64,000 bases of DNA from Neurospora intermedia (taxonomy: Eukaryota > Ascomycota > Sordariomycetes > Sordariales > Sordariaceae). Below, one piece after another: positions 23,329 to 35,086 of the stretch (its first letter is position 1; each line of letters starts with the position of its first letter). The translations under genes were made by a program, and so were the position numbers. Location: the NCBI GenBank assembly GCA_037102815.1, contig BTPP01000004.1, positions 1,798,001-1,862,000 on the forward strand, in the 5' to 3' direction. The notes under the pieces are model-generated. The model had not been told where the DNA came from and did not search any database. It saw nothing but the letters and a program-made list of their open reading frames with translations.

Positions 23329-23910
23329 TCATCGAACCATATGACAGAATAGCAAAGTCCTGTCGAAAAAAACTGCCTTCAACATTGCCGAGAAAAACCA
23401 CCGGGTGACGAAGTCCCATGCTATAGACCTTTTCACAAGCATAGCAGAGCGACCACAAACTGAGAGGGTACACAAACCGGCACCGCTCACTTTACATCTT
23501 GACTGAGATGTTGGTAGCACCACAAAGCGCCCCGCGGGACCGTATTCCGAAAAAAAGCCAGGGTTCTTGCTCACCGGCTCATGTGGGACAATGGACAGCC
23601 GCAGGGTTGTGGAGGGCCAGACCTCTTGCAAAGCGTTCGAGAACAAGACAGGGGCATGTCTTGTCTTGGCCCTTCGTTCTCCAGTAGGGTTGCAGAATCC
23701 ATCTCTTTGTTGGTGGTCGTGTACACTGCTATACACTACATAGTATGTGCTAGGTTTCAGGGTACACATCTCAACGGCTTTCTGAATCCGGCCCTTCCTT
23801 ATCACCCCCCTCACGAGGAAATCGCCAGTCCGGTGATATAATTGGCTTTCTGTCTCAGCCAAGCTCTGGGTTTGGACGGGAACGAGAAGATAGGCGGCAG
23901 GGCAGGCCAA
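23329..23910 (-). CDS. Uncharacterised ORF, 193 aa, doubtful gene
   Basis: The longest uninterrupted ATG-to-stop frame in the 10 kb gene-poor region. It starts MACPAAYLLVPVQTQSLAET and contains no domain, signal peptide or repeat I recognise. The amino acid make-up (many Cys, Arg, Ser, Val) resembles a chance translation. No splice partner was found. Confidence 0.12.
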   Translation of the reverse strand: MACPAAYLLVPVQTQSLAETESQLYHRTGDFLVRGVIRKGRIQKAVEMCTLKPSTYYVVYSSVHDHQQRDGFCNPTGERRAKTRHAPVLFSNALQEVWPSTTLRLSIVPHEPVSKNPGFFSEYGPAGRFVVLPTSQSRCKVSGAGLCTLSVCGRSAMLVKRSIAWDFVTRWFFSAMLKAVFFDRTLLFCHMVR

Positions 23911-26900
23911 TGAGCCTGACGAGTGCGGGCGGGCAACGACAACGGTCGATGACAGCCAACGTCAGGAAACGCTCGGGAAGCTTCACGACTTTGTGTCACG
24001 CGAATACAGTCGATGATGCCTTATTACGCATTTCGTTCGACTCTGGACGCCTCTCTGGGTATGGTTAAGCAATCACCCTCTCCAATGCCATCTCGAGAAT
24101 GGACGACGAATTTCTAGGCGGATGGCACTTCATTCCTTACTCTCTCCTAGATGACGGAGACAATTGCATCCAAGGACAGTGACCCCGCTCCTTACCCTTT
24201 GGTCTTGCGCCCCTCGCTACTCGAGAAGCGGTTACTCATTGACAACAGCCACTGTTATCCTGGGCGCAAGTATTCGGCACAGCAAATGTAGACACGAAGC
24301 TCTCGCTTATGATTTAGCACCGTCCAGCCTGGAAATGAAGCAATGATGTCATTCCTCGGAACTATTGTCTGTACTTGATGGAAACCCAGCCATCAATGGT
24401 CCATCAACATGCAGGCCGTCGGATGGCAATGTCAGAGAGGGATTACGACAAAATGCTTCCGGATCACTTCCGCAGGTCGCCAACATCACCCGTATGATGG
24501 CGCGAGGTGATGCGATAGGCCAAGCATACCAAGGCAAAGAGGTAATATCTCTTGGTCCTAGGACTGCGGTATGACGATGATACGCATCTCGGTTCAAATT
24601 ATTGTCTTGTCCTCCCCACCATCATTTATCCCTCATCTCAAAAAAAAAACACTTCTCCAGTCTTGGTATCTGCTTGGCTTCCATCCCGCTTACATGCCGA
24701 GCTGTCTCGAAGAACCTGGGGGAAAGAAGGGGACCTCCGAGCTGTCTAACGGGCAAAAAAAAGTCAACGGGCCGCGCTGCAGGTACGGTTGATATCAGGA
24801 TGGGTGATCCTTGACCCGTCGATTGCAGTACCCTGAATTCAGAAGCACATATGACATCTACGAGACATGGCGCCTACAATTCTGTCTTTCTTACTGCAAT
24901 TTTGCATACACAAGAAGTCCTTTTGGACGAGGCTATCCGACGCAAACACATTTTCCGTGGTGCCAGTCACAGAAGGAACCACCCGAGGCAGATAGTCTCC
25001 TGTACGGACTATCTACCGTCCAAGCTAATGGAAAGTCCCCGGTCCTTTCCCTTCTCGGATTCCCGCCGGCGATAGATGCTGCCGGCCTCCGGTGTAGACT
25101 GCATCACAAGTGGTGATGAGACTTGCTCATTGGCCTCAGCATCCACAATCGTCCGTGCCTGACTGACTCTTTCACATCGACCGGCAGGTCTTCCGAAATC
25201 ACATCCCCTTTGACTTTGACATTGACTAGTCGCTAGGCTGCTCCCGCATCCACAGGTTCTTCAGCCCGGCAGCCCGGATCCCAATATTTGGTGGTCCCAA
25301 GTGGTTGGGTACACTACACAGGTCGAAGGGCCGTTCGGTCATCTCCGACATCGCAGACGCAACGATTACTGTATCCATGTTCCGGTCTGGAACACTGCTG
25401 CAACAATTTCCTTTGATGATTCGATTGCATTGAGAACCCTGGGAAAATCTCTTCACCTTCACCGTACGTTTTGCATTTGCAAAGGGTCGGTTTCAACTAA
25501 TGCCTGACAGCGTACGGGGCTGCTGTTGCTGCTGCTGCCCTTGCTCCCTTCAGAGTCGGAAGAGGGCCACGATCGTGATGCTCGGGAATGCTAAAAAGGG
25601 AAAACCGGGGCTCCAGACGTTGCGGGTCTCTCTTAATTAGACCAGACTTTTTAGAGACATGGGGTGGTGTAGTCCATGTCGATTCCTAGCACCCTAGTGG
25701 GCTCCCAATCTTCTATCGCGAATCGTGACAAGTGATTATAGTGGACATCATAGCGGAGCTTCAGAAGGCCTTTGGAAGATGGAAAGGTAAGAACTCACTC
25801 CAAAATTCATTTTCCTTGCTCACTGAGAGCTCTTGGGTCCCATCGCGTTTCCCAAAAGGCGAACCGTGATGGAGCTTGTGGGCTATGAATAGCACCAGAG
25901 AGATGATCGAGTTTGAGGACATTATTTACGCATCGACACTAGAAACCAAACATCGAAGCATGCCACACCATCGAGTGTTGCAGTAGCTCGCTTCGTTGCG
26001 ATCAAAGAGCCTCAATGTTCTGCATGGGACTTTGAACCATCTCAAACGTGGAACCACGTTTTCAGTATCTTTGAATCTTCGAGACATTCGAGCACCCGAA
26101 ATCCGCCCCATACAAATGGCGGTGTACTGAATTGTCAAAGAGAAAAGGTCTAGAGCGGTGTATGTCAATGCATTGCAAGCATTTTCTCTCAAACAAAGCA
26201 AAGCATACGAGGCGGACGAGGGCCTGAGCACTTATACTCCGCTTTGGAAGCTGCCGATGATGCCGTACCCAACTTTCTGGACGTCCACAGTGTCAGTATG
26301 TTTCCCCGTACCTGGAAAAAATAACATGGGCCAAGTTGCCCCATACCGTCTTGTGGACTCACAGTGTTTGTAGGTAAAACCCACCTGCTTCTCCCAGTTT
26401 CCGGTGGATCTCAAAATCTTGAATTCAAGCGAGTTTGGGTCCTGTGTTTGGGAGTGTTGCATCATCATGGTAATTTCCGCGAAGTTGGAGACTTGGTTGC
26501 AAAGTTATATCCATATGGCGGAGGAAAAGCCGCTGTCAACTGGCAAATCCTTACCGCAATGCAAAGTTAACAGCGAAAGATACCTACTTTCGTCAAGAAA
26601 TCTGGGAGATCAAAACAGGACAGGACAAGTAACAGCAACTCGATGTGTATCGCGTGAAAGGCCACGGAGTTGGACAGCTATGGAGAGTCCTCGAATAATG
26701 GAGGCCATGTGAACACCCATTTTCTCATGGCGATCACCATTCATCCAAGGAAATTCTTCGGTGAGCTTTCATAATCAACATAGTAGTGTTGGTATGTTTG
26801 TTAGCTCAATACCCAGGTACTCCTAGTACACTGGAAGAGATGCCTTCCGAACTGTCCTAAACCTTTATAGACTAACTACTATGCAGTAGATGATGGCTAG

Positions 26901-28028
26901 GTACGGATTCAAAAGATAACAACAAGCTCCGATATGGCATATTCCGCCTTGGAAAAAGCATAAACATAGCATACAAACGCGGAGGAATGTTGCCCGAGGT
27001 CTCGAGCTAACATCAGACCAGTATTAAACTGTACACGTGTACTCTTTTCTCGTGTGTCTATCAAAGAGTCTGGACTGCGAGATCTTCACTGAGATCTTCG
27101 TCATTCACACATTACCTACAATTTCTGGAAGCCATCCCACAGCGTAACCGAGGAGAATAGAGTGATCATCACATGTTCTGAAGACGTGATGTTGCAATTT
27201 TTGGACGAACACGTCCAAGATAACGCGATATCATCCATCTATCAAAAATCCTTGGAAGTCGAGTATGTGACTCACAAGCGAGGGGAATTCTACACTACAC
27301 TACAATACTCCGGTGTTCCATTCTTATCCTTCCAAGGCATATTGGTTTACTTGCAAAACACTACTGCGTTCATACTGTACGTCCAGGATCGTTTCTTTTT
27401 AAATGCCGAGCAACTGCTGTAGTGTAGATCTCGTGCTGATCACCAGAAAACGTGGTCAGGTGGATGGCAGAAAAATAAATAAACCGAACCCATTTCCAAT
27501 GTCATTCTTTCCACAGTCTGCAAGGCACACTCGTAGTAGTGCAAAAGGCCATGCACACGCGCACAAGTTTCGGTGCCTCTCGGCGGTAGATGAAGGCACG
27601 CGATAGGATAGGATACATGGTTGAGCTGTCTGTTGATGGAACACCTCAAGGCACGCTCATCGGGTGGAATCTCGTGTGATTTTCGAGTCTACCAAACGCC
27701 CGGAGAATAGGTAGGCCGAATGAAAGTGGTTGGCTAAATTTGACTGTGGCAGTTGAATATCACGATACCTAGAAAACTTCCATATTTCTTAGTTGGGAAA
27801 CGGAAACGATGTTCCTTGCGGCAGATGATGCTTCCAATCAGTGTTGGTAGGGATACACCTTTTTCTAAGCTTTCTCTTCACCTCATGCAGCAGAGTAATC
27901 TGGGCAATACTGAATATGGAAAAGGAGGGCAAAACAAAATACAATGCTAGCTGGTAGATGCGAGGGTGTTACCGTGGTTTGGCGGTGCAAGTTGAACCTG
28001 TCGTCGAATCTCTTGCAGATGCAGCACG

Positions 28029-28040
28029 TAACCCTAACCC
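28029..28040 (+). promoter_or_regulatory. Telomere-repeat box (telobox) upstream of RMP1
   Basis: TAACCCTAACCC is two units of the fungal telomere repeat, 350 bp upstream of the RMP1 ATG; a further CCCTA follows at about 28052. In many fungi, Tbf1/TRF-like factors bind such boxes in promoters of ribosome-related genes. Function here is inferred. Confidence 0.5.
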
Positions 28041-28389
28041 CGAAACCTGAACCCTAGAACTAGTCGTTAACTTCCATCTGAAAACTTCGAATGCGTTTTC
28101 CGAAAGCGGAATAATTCGACTGTAGCACCACATATGTCGAGCATAGGGTGGTGAAGCTCATCGATCTTGAAAGTAAGGCAAAACCATTGACGCAATCCTG
28201 CTGCGTTGCGCCATCAAGGCCGAGTTTTCTCCTTGCGACGTGCATCTCAACGCACCGCCGCACACTCTTCACCTCGCGAACGGGCCGACTCACCGAACGA
28301 GTGGCTTTCTGCAGCTCACCTCACCGTGACACTTGCAAATACCCGACTCTACCGTTACAAAGCACCAAAGCCTTCAACAAGAAATCACA

Positions 28390-30182
28390 ATGAATCGAAC
28401 CCAGGGATCCAAACCAAGACTCAAACCCACCAACCCCAAGGCAAAACTCCCCAGCAACCCAAAACCAACCACCACACAACCCCCATCATCATCATCAAAT
28501 CTTCTCATCATCCAACAATCCCAGAACCCCCAATCACTACCAACCACCAAAACCACTCCCTCACCACCCTCAAACCCCTCAGACCCCTCAGACCCCAAAT
28601 CCCCCTCTTCCCTCCTCCCTATCTTAACGCCCGCCTTCGAGATCCTCTCCAGTTTCCACCACCGCAACAAGAACCAGCACCGCCTGTCGAAATGGTGGGC
28701 CGAGGCCGACATGCTGCGGCGACACCTGCGCAAGCTGATTGAGGCGGCGAACGAGTGGTGTGATAAGGAGCCGGAACGGGAGGGGAAGAGGAGGAAGGAG
28801 GAGGCGAGGAGGAAGAAGAAGGAAAAATATGAACGGTTGGGGAGGGTTGAGAAGAAACAGGATGGGGTGGTGGGGCAGAAAGGAGGAGAGGAAGAGGTTA
28901 AAGGGGGGGATAGAGAAGAGGGGGAGGAGGAAGAGGAGGATAAGGAGGCCAGGGAGGTTAGGCTGAGGGCGGAGTATTTGAGAGGGAAACTAGGGCCTAG
29001 AGCTTATTTGTGAGTTTCTCTTCTCTTCTGCGGTGGGATGGAAAAAAAAAAAAAAGGGGGGGGGATGTTGATGAAGGGGAGGGGATGAGAGATTGATGAA
29101 GAGTTACTCATTCACTTCCCAATCCCTTTGTCATCTTCCTCCTCCCAAGACTACTCTCCCAGAACTTAGGTATCTTCTAGACCCAAGACTAACCACCCAA
29201 TAGCGCCTTCAGCCAACTATCCGCCGACAGACAATTCGCCCACCTAGGCCTGATGCTCCTAGGCGTTCTAGCCCAGGTAGACAAGGCACTTTCAGCATTC
29301 GCCTCAATCCCAATCGACGAAAACGACGACGCTGCCGCCGACGACGAAGCGGCAGAAGACAGGGGCCCAAATCTCAACGCTACAGTCATGGGTCAGTTAG
29401 CAGGCGATGTGCCTAATCAACGGCATAATGACATTGGCGTAGCGGTGTCGAGGGAAGAGTTACTTGCTATGATGTCGGAATCCACCACCGCATCCGGACC
29501 AACGGAAGGCAGCTTGGCGAGAAGAGATGCTCGAGATCAACCACTGCCCACCACCGAGACTGACTCCGGAGCAGCACCACCACCACCACCAGTAACAGGA
29601 GAGAACAGACAGGGCAAGAATAAGAGCGAGAAGAAAAAGAAGAGACCAAGGGACGATGAGGATGATGAGAACGACGAGGAGGATAAAGATGACTTCTTTT
29701 CCGGACCGACACCACCACCAGTATCCGAGAAGAAGAAAAAAAAGAAAAGGAAGACAGGAGATGACGAGGTCGACATCGATGACATTTTTGCTTCGTTTGA
29801 CAAGCTCAGCCAGAGAGAAAAGAAGAAAAACAAGGCGGAAAAATCAGTAGTAGCTACAAAGACCACAACCGTCACAACCTCGATAGCAACAGCAACAGCA
29901 ACAGCCACGAAGGTGAAAACAACAACCGACTCATCAGTACCAACTACAACAACAACAACAACGTCAGCAGAAGCTGAAACACAACATCGCAAAGACGATC
30001 TTGACGACATTTTCGCCTCCCTCGAAAAGCCCAAAAAGAAAAAGACTACAAAAGTCAAGAAGACGGATGACCTAGACGACATCTTTGCCACGTTCGACAA
30101 GCCCAAAGCGAAGAAGAAGAAAAAGAAGGCGGGGGCGGGGGCGGGAGCGGACGAGTTTGATGATATCTTTGGGGGGTTATGA
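28390..30182 (+). CDS. rmp1: RNase MRP subunit RMP1
   Basis: Exons are 28390-29009 and 29204-30182; the product is 532 aa. The 194-bp intron (GTGAGT..TAG) splits codon 207. The join gives GPRAYF-AFSQLSADRQFAHL. After a Pro/Ser/Thr-rich N-terminus, the RMP1 domain begins at about residue 85 (FEILSSFHHRNKNQHRLSKW), followed by MLRRHLRKL and a charged Lys/Glu insert (about residues 130-190). The domain closes with AFSQLSADRQFAHLGLMLLG. This HRNKNQHR...FSxLxADxQFxxLGLxLLG pattern is the family signature. RMP1 is specific to RNase MRP, the nucleolar ribonucleoprotein that cuts pre-rRNA at site A3. The long C-terminal tail, absent from the roughly 200-aa yeast protein, is disordered, Lys- and Asp/Glu-rich, with repeated DDIF motifs. 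Codon use is A-rich in the tail. It is convergent with RCO-1. Confidence 0.88.
29041..29066 (+). repeat. Poly-A followed by poly-G inside the RMP1 intron
   Basis: A run of about 13 A residues is followed directly by about 10 G residues, near the 5' end of the 194-bp RMP1 intron. The purine strand is the sense strand. Confidence 0.75.
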
Positions 30183-31099
30183 AAAGGCGCTGCATAGTTG
30201 ACTAGGTACCTACGTAGTATACTCACTCGCCTGTTGTTGTTGGTGATGGGTATACTGGGTTTGTAGACACGAACGACTAGCTCTGGGTTGCCCGGTTTTA
30301 GTTCTTGATAGTTGTTGGGCACTTGTTGGCAAATCTTCATTCAAGTACAGGTACCATTTCGATGCATCGTGAGGTTATGTTTGTTTCGAAGGCTATATTA
30401 CATGGTCACCGATAAGTGCTCGGTCCTAGCATGTGCCTCGCCCTTCTGGGTTTCTCATAGCAATACGTACTATATCTATATACTACATCACCACGTCGTC
30501 ACATTGTTTACTTGGCCCCTATGTAGCTTTCTAGGTGAACCAATCGAAGAGAGGTCGGTTGAAGGCTTCAACACAAAGAGCAAGATGATTTGATCCGATA
30601 CTACTAAATGATTTGCTAGGTATAACATCAGGAGGCGAACATAAACGATCCAGCTTAAACATCGACCAAGACCCAGGATGGCCACGTCCTATGTTCCGCA
30701 ATCATCCTCCATTCATACCCAACAATCGAACGTGTGTCGTATCCCTTTCAGGCATGGCAATACGGCCCGTTCCTACCCAACGTGTGCAAGGCCATAACTC
30801 ATAATCAAAAGGCATTTATAAAACAAAGGCCCAAGAAAAGGATGTGACCTTGGAAAACCAAAACGGGATAAAACTTGAACTAATAAAATTTCTTTCTCGT
30901 TATTCCTTTCTGTTGTCCTTCCTAATTCATTTCAGAAATATCCTTGACGCCGTGTCCACATCACAATATTGACCGGGGAACACACTTTCTCCCTCTTCGT
31001 TCTTTCCTTGTAGCGCTGATCTACTCTCTCTCCCTCTAGAATCTCAAGAATAATGGATTGGGTCGAATCTAGGGTTCGCATTGCAACTCCGCTGGTTTT

Positions 31100-33276
31100 C
31101 TATATCCGAGAGTAAGACCAGATGCGGGCCCGCATATCACCAGATCCGGTAGCGAAGTAGCCAACACCGTTGGGACCAGTCACTGGGCTGGGCGCCACGG
31201 AGATGACCGAGTTCTTGTGTCCCTGGAGCATGAGCTGTGTGTGGCCGGTACGGGGATCCCAGAACTGGACACCGCGGTCCTTGGAACCGGAGAGGACCCA
31301 TTGCGAGTCAGGGGTCAGTGCAACGCTGAGGACGAAATCCTATGACAAGTGATTGACACGTTAGCAAGGTCGCAGAGGAATAGCCAATGGGGATATTAAT
31401 GTGTAAACGTACTCTGTGGCCCTCGAAGGTCTTAATGCAGCGCCCACCCTTAGGAGGCGCCGAAGAAGGAATTCCGCGCGGAGCACTAAGCTCCCACATT
31501 TTGATGGTCTTGTCCAAACTGCCGCTGACAAGGTTGCGGCCATCAGGAGAGAAAGCAACACTATAGACGCTATCCTTGTGGCCGTCGGGGCCCTCAAGAC
31601 GCTCCGCAAGGTAGCCTCTCATGTCCCAGACGCGGACGCTCTTGTCCAGGGATCCGGCAGCAACGAATTGCTTGTCGGGCGAGATAGCAACAGTCGTGAC
31701 ACCGTCTTCAATAGAGAGGACAGACGTGTTCTGCCCGGTTTCAATGTCCCAAAGACGGACGGTTCTATCGCCACTGCCGGAAGCAATAGTGCGACCATCG
31801 CGAGAGAAGTCGAGACTGTAGATATCTTGTTCGTGGCCATGGAAGGTGTTACGAATGGTCCTCGACTGAATATCCCAGACCTGTATCGAGCATGTTAGCA
31901 AGAGAAGACCACAACAGTTGGCCAAGACATTGTTACGTACTCTGATGAGCTTGTCCTCGGCTCCAGTGGCAAGATACTTGCCATCAGGGCTGAAGCAGAC
32001 GCTTCTGATGTAAAGATCTCCAGTAAGATCGATGTTTTCGTCTTGCAGAATGCAAAGCTTCTCGCCAGTCTCCACGTCGTAGATCTGAGCGGAACGGTTG
32101 CAGCCGGTGGCAACGTACTTGCCATCCATGCTGAACCTCACGCAGCAAACAACGCTCTCATGCTGAAGAGTGTGAACCAGCTCAACGTCTAGTACCCTGG
32201 GAACGGCCGCGTTGAAGATAACCCACCAATCGTCCTTCATCTTCTTGATGTGATTCGGAAGGCGGTCGGGATCAAGCTCGCTCAAAGCGTTGGTCTGAGA
32301 AGGCGGAGGCGGAGGAGGCTGGTGGTGCTGAGCCATCCGGGTATGGTCCGGGGTGGGATGGGTTGGAACCTGGGGCGACTGAGCAGGGCCGCCGTTGTAC
32401 GGGATGGGGGTGTTGATTTGAGGAGTAGCCGGGCCGCCAGCGGGAGGTCTGCCGATGCCACGCTTGCCGGCAGGGCCAGGAGAGGCAGTGCTCTGGGGTG
32501 GCTGGGGAGGAAAGTTACCAGGTCCCTGGGGTCCTTGATACTGCTGCTGGAAGGGAGGCTGCTGAGACGGCGGCGGGGGCGGGGGAGGAGGACCCTGAAG
32601 CCCAGGGGGCGCAGGCATATGTGCTGGCTGTTCTTGCTGCTGCGGTGGAGGGGGGGGAGGGACCAAGGCCTGCCCTCCCTGACCTGCCATGATCGCGCTA
32701 AAGACATTGCTTCCCAAACCGATAGCAGGAGGCTGCTGCTGGCCAGGATGCTGTGGAGGCGGGTTCATGTTGCCGGGAGCGCCTCCGCGGGCTTCAAGCT
32801 GGCGACGCAGCAGCGCAATCTCATCCTCGTACCTGGCAGATATTGTCAGCCTACTTCTTTCGAGTCTCGGATATGCTTGACCAGGTTTTTTTTCTTTTTT
32901 GACTGGCTTACTTTTGCTTTACGTTCATCTGGTGCTGCTCCATCTGGAAGACTTTCTCACGGATGACCTGAAGCTCCTGAAGCTGCGTTGCCACTATTGT
33001 CTGGTCAGCCGGGTACACCTCCCAAAGCCTAAGTCGCTGATTACAGGCCCAAAACAGCCCGCATCACCATGTACAGCTGGATTCCCTCGTCGCCAGATGG
33101 GAGGATGGCCACCCAGCGGAGGAATGTGTGGAGGAACCCTTACAGTCATGCTGGCAGGTCTCGTACTGGCGAGCTTGTGATTCGAATTCCATTCTGATGC
33201 CATCGAGGAGCTCGTTGAGGCGGCCCATGTTCTGAATGGGCGCGCCCGCAATGGGTCGGTGCGGATACATGGACAT
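31100..33276 (-). CDS. rco-1: RCO-1, Tup1-type WD40 transcriptional co-repressor
   Basis: Exons are 33276-33144, 32993-32912, 32832-31941, 31880-31413 and 31339-31100. All four introns are GT-AG. The product is 604 aa, which agrees with the length I remember for Neurospora RCO-1. The N-terminal helix ([20 protein letters not shown] through [10 protein letters not shown], residues 1-95) is the Tup1 tetramerisation and Ssn6-binding region. A Pro/Gln-rich linker follows, then [20 protein letters not shown], and about seven WD repeats from about residue 280 (for example [20 protein letters not shown]) to the C-terminal RIWSYSRI. It is recruited with the RCM-1/Ssn6 partner by DNA-bound repressors to silence conidiation, carbon and light genes. 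Introns 3 and 4 fall between or within WD repeats. Confidence 0.97.
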
Positions 33277-34245
33277 TTTGCGTAATTGGAGCGGATGTCC
33301 GCGGCCTATGTGTTGGTGAAGCCGACGAGAAACGGACAGAAATCCAAGCCGGGAAGGCTAGGGCGGTCGCGCAGGCTTGCGAAAGCTCAAGGCAGAAATC
33401 GGCTGAAGGAAGCGAGAACGAGGGATGCGGCCGATGATACAAAGGCGGCTCGTAAGATGACGCAGCTGGAGTGCAGCCGGCGTGAGGTCGGATCGAGCGT
33501 CGAGCTACCGTGCGTTGGGATGGCGTGCGCGCGGGACGGATCGCAGCGCGAAAAGACGCAAAAGATGGGGACCGCGAGGGGGCTCGGAATCCCTAGTTGA
33601 ATGGCACTGTACACAACCAAGGGCCAATGACGGGATCCGAGGGGTTGATGGGGATGGTGATGCTGGCGTTGCGCCAATTCCGATGTTTGTTGATGGGAGG
33701 ACTTGGGCGAAGCAGTTAGGGCTGCAGGCTGCAAATGCTGGTGTTGCTCCGGAGTAATGTTGCCAAAGGGGGGAGGAGAAGGAAAAAGAAGTGGAATGGC
33801 CAGCAGGTGGCAGAAATGACCTGGGCGTGCGGGTTCTGGGGCGGCTCCCGGTGTGGATTCCCATGGACTTGCAGCCAGCGACACCACTCCCACCTCCAGC
33901 GGCTGCGGGCACTTGGGTCTTGGACTTCCTTCTTGGGAGGACAGGGAGGCGGGCTGCCGACGGGCTGCGGACAGGGCAGCAAGCGGAAGCTCCAGTTCCA
34001 CTTGTCAGCCTGTGGCCTGTGGAGGGTGGCACCGGTCACGCAGTTAGTACCTACCTTTATGTACATCGGACGGAACTGAGGTACTTTCATCGTATCTTAC
34101 GATCGAGAGGTACGTGACCCTCTCTCAAGCTATCGGCAAACGGACAGGTCACTGAGTTTGCAAAGTGCTCCAGGCAGTACCTCGCATAGTACCTCGCATA
34201 GTCCATGAGCCACCCGCCATTGCTACGAGTTCCGACATGGATAGC

Positions 34246-34258
34246 AGGGTTTAGGGTT
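34246..34258. promoter_or_regulatory. Telomere-repeat box upstream of rco-1
   Basis: AGGGTTTAGGGTT, two degenerate telomere units, lies about 970 bp upstream of the rco-1 ATG. The match to the telobox is clear; the function is inferred. Confidence 0.4.
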
Positions 34259-35067
34259 CCCTGTGTTACCTGCCTAGGCGTAGAATATGGAATGGTAAGG
34301 CCAGAAGTGCGATTGTGGAGAGCATCTGCACAAGAGTGGATCTACGAGATTCTGGAGACCCAGTCGTCAGTGTCCGTGCGCCAGCTGCGTAGAGGTACGT
34401 ACCGCCGTGGTCACTGATGTGATGGTACCATTCTCGGAAAGCGAAAGAAGGTCGGCCCGGGTTGGGGGAGTGCATTGACGGACTCACCCCTCGATGTCCA
34501 TCTGCTCACCGCGTCCCGTGGTTGGGCTTTGTCACTTACGAGCACAACGTAGCTGGTGTGTGCACGTACGACTGTACACTGCACCTCTGTCAGCAGCAAA
34601 TTTGATAGCGCGGTGATTTGTAAGTGGCAAGAATTCTGATTTTCGTACAAGAGATGGCTAGTTTGACCACATCTAAGCGCCTATATACTGTCCGACGGCG
34701 GTAGCACGCTAACAAGTTTGCTCCCGGCAAAGGTGTACACAGCACATTAGAAATTCTTTCCCTTTTTCATCTTCCCAAGTTCGGATTGATCCAGGCAATC
34801 AGCAACGTGTGCCCTGAGAGGCTACCTTAGTAGGTATGCAAACAGTGACTACCTCTACCTCTAGGTACTGCAAGTGTCGACAAGGAAATATTCCCTTCAT
34901 CCGTTGGTTTTTCAAGCTAGATGACTGCGAAGCGCCTGCCATTAGGCGCAAAACTCCAGACAAAACCCCAGAGAAGTCTCCACGGCATTACGTACAGTAC
35001 CGTGGGCCCCGGCAGAAAACATCGTCCAAGCGCTTGCACATGCGGTTTTGAAACAATGCAAACCACT

Positions 35068-35086
35068 ACACACACACACACACACA
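35068..35086 (+). repeat. CA dinucleotide microsatellite
   Basis: About nine CA units in gene-free DNA. Confidence 0.85.

Larger units (their letters stand above)
18131..28389. other. Gene-poor region of about 10.2 kb between ECL1 and RMP1
   Basis: Divergent upstream space of ECL1 (-) and RMP1 (+). GC content looks near average, so it is not an obvious RIP-degraded repeat, and no ORF has a recognisable domain. The longest ORF is 193 codons on the minus strand (23329-23910). Visible elements are a GGT-rich microsatellite (about 18566-18605), CATA repeats (about 20513-20531), two long T tracts (near 22317-22336 and 23012-23032) and a telomere-like box (28029-28040). It may hold long promoters or non-coding transcripts; the sequence alone does not decide. 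Confidence 0.5.

Noticed and set aside
28029-28040. Interstitial or former chromosome end
   Set aside because: Only two telomere units are present and the flanking genes are ordinary, so a promoter box is simpler.
29537-30340. 267-codon minus ORF opposite the RMP1 tail
   Set aside because: Val/Phe/Ser runs mirror the Lys/Asp/Thr-rich RMP1 tail. The RMP1 frame has conserved family motifs.
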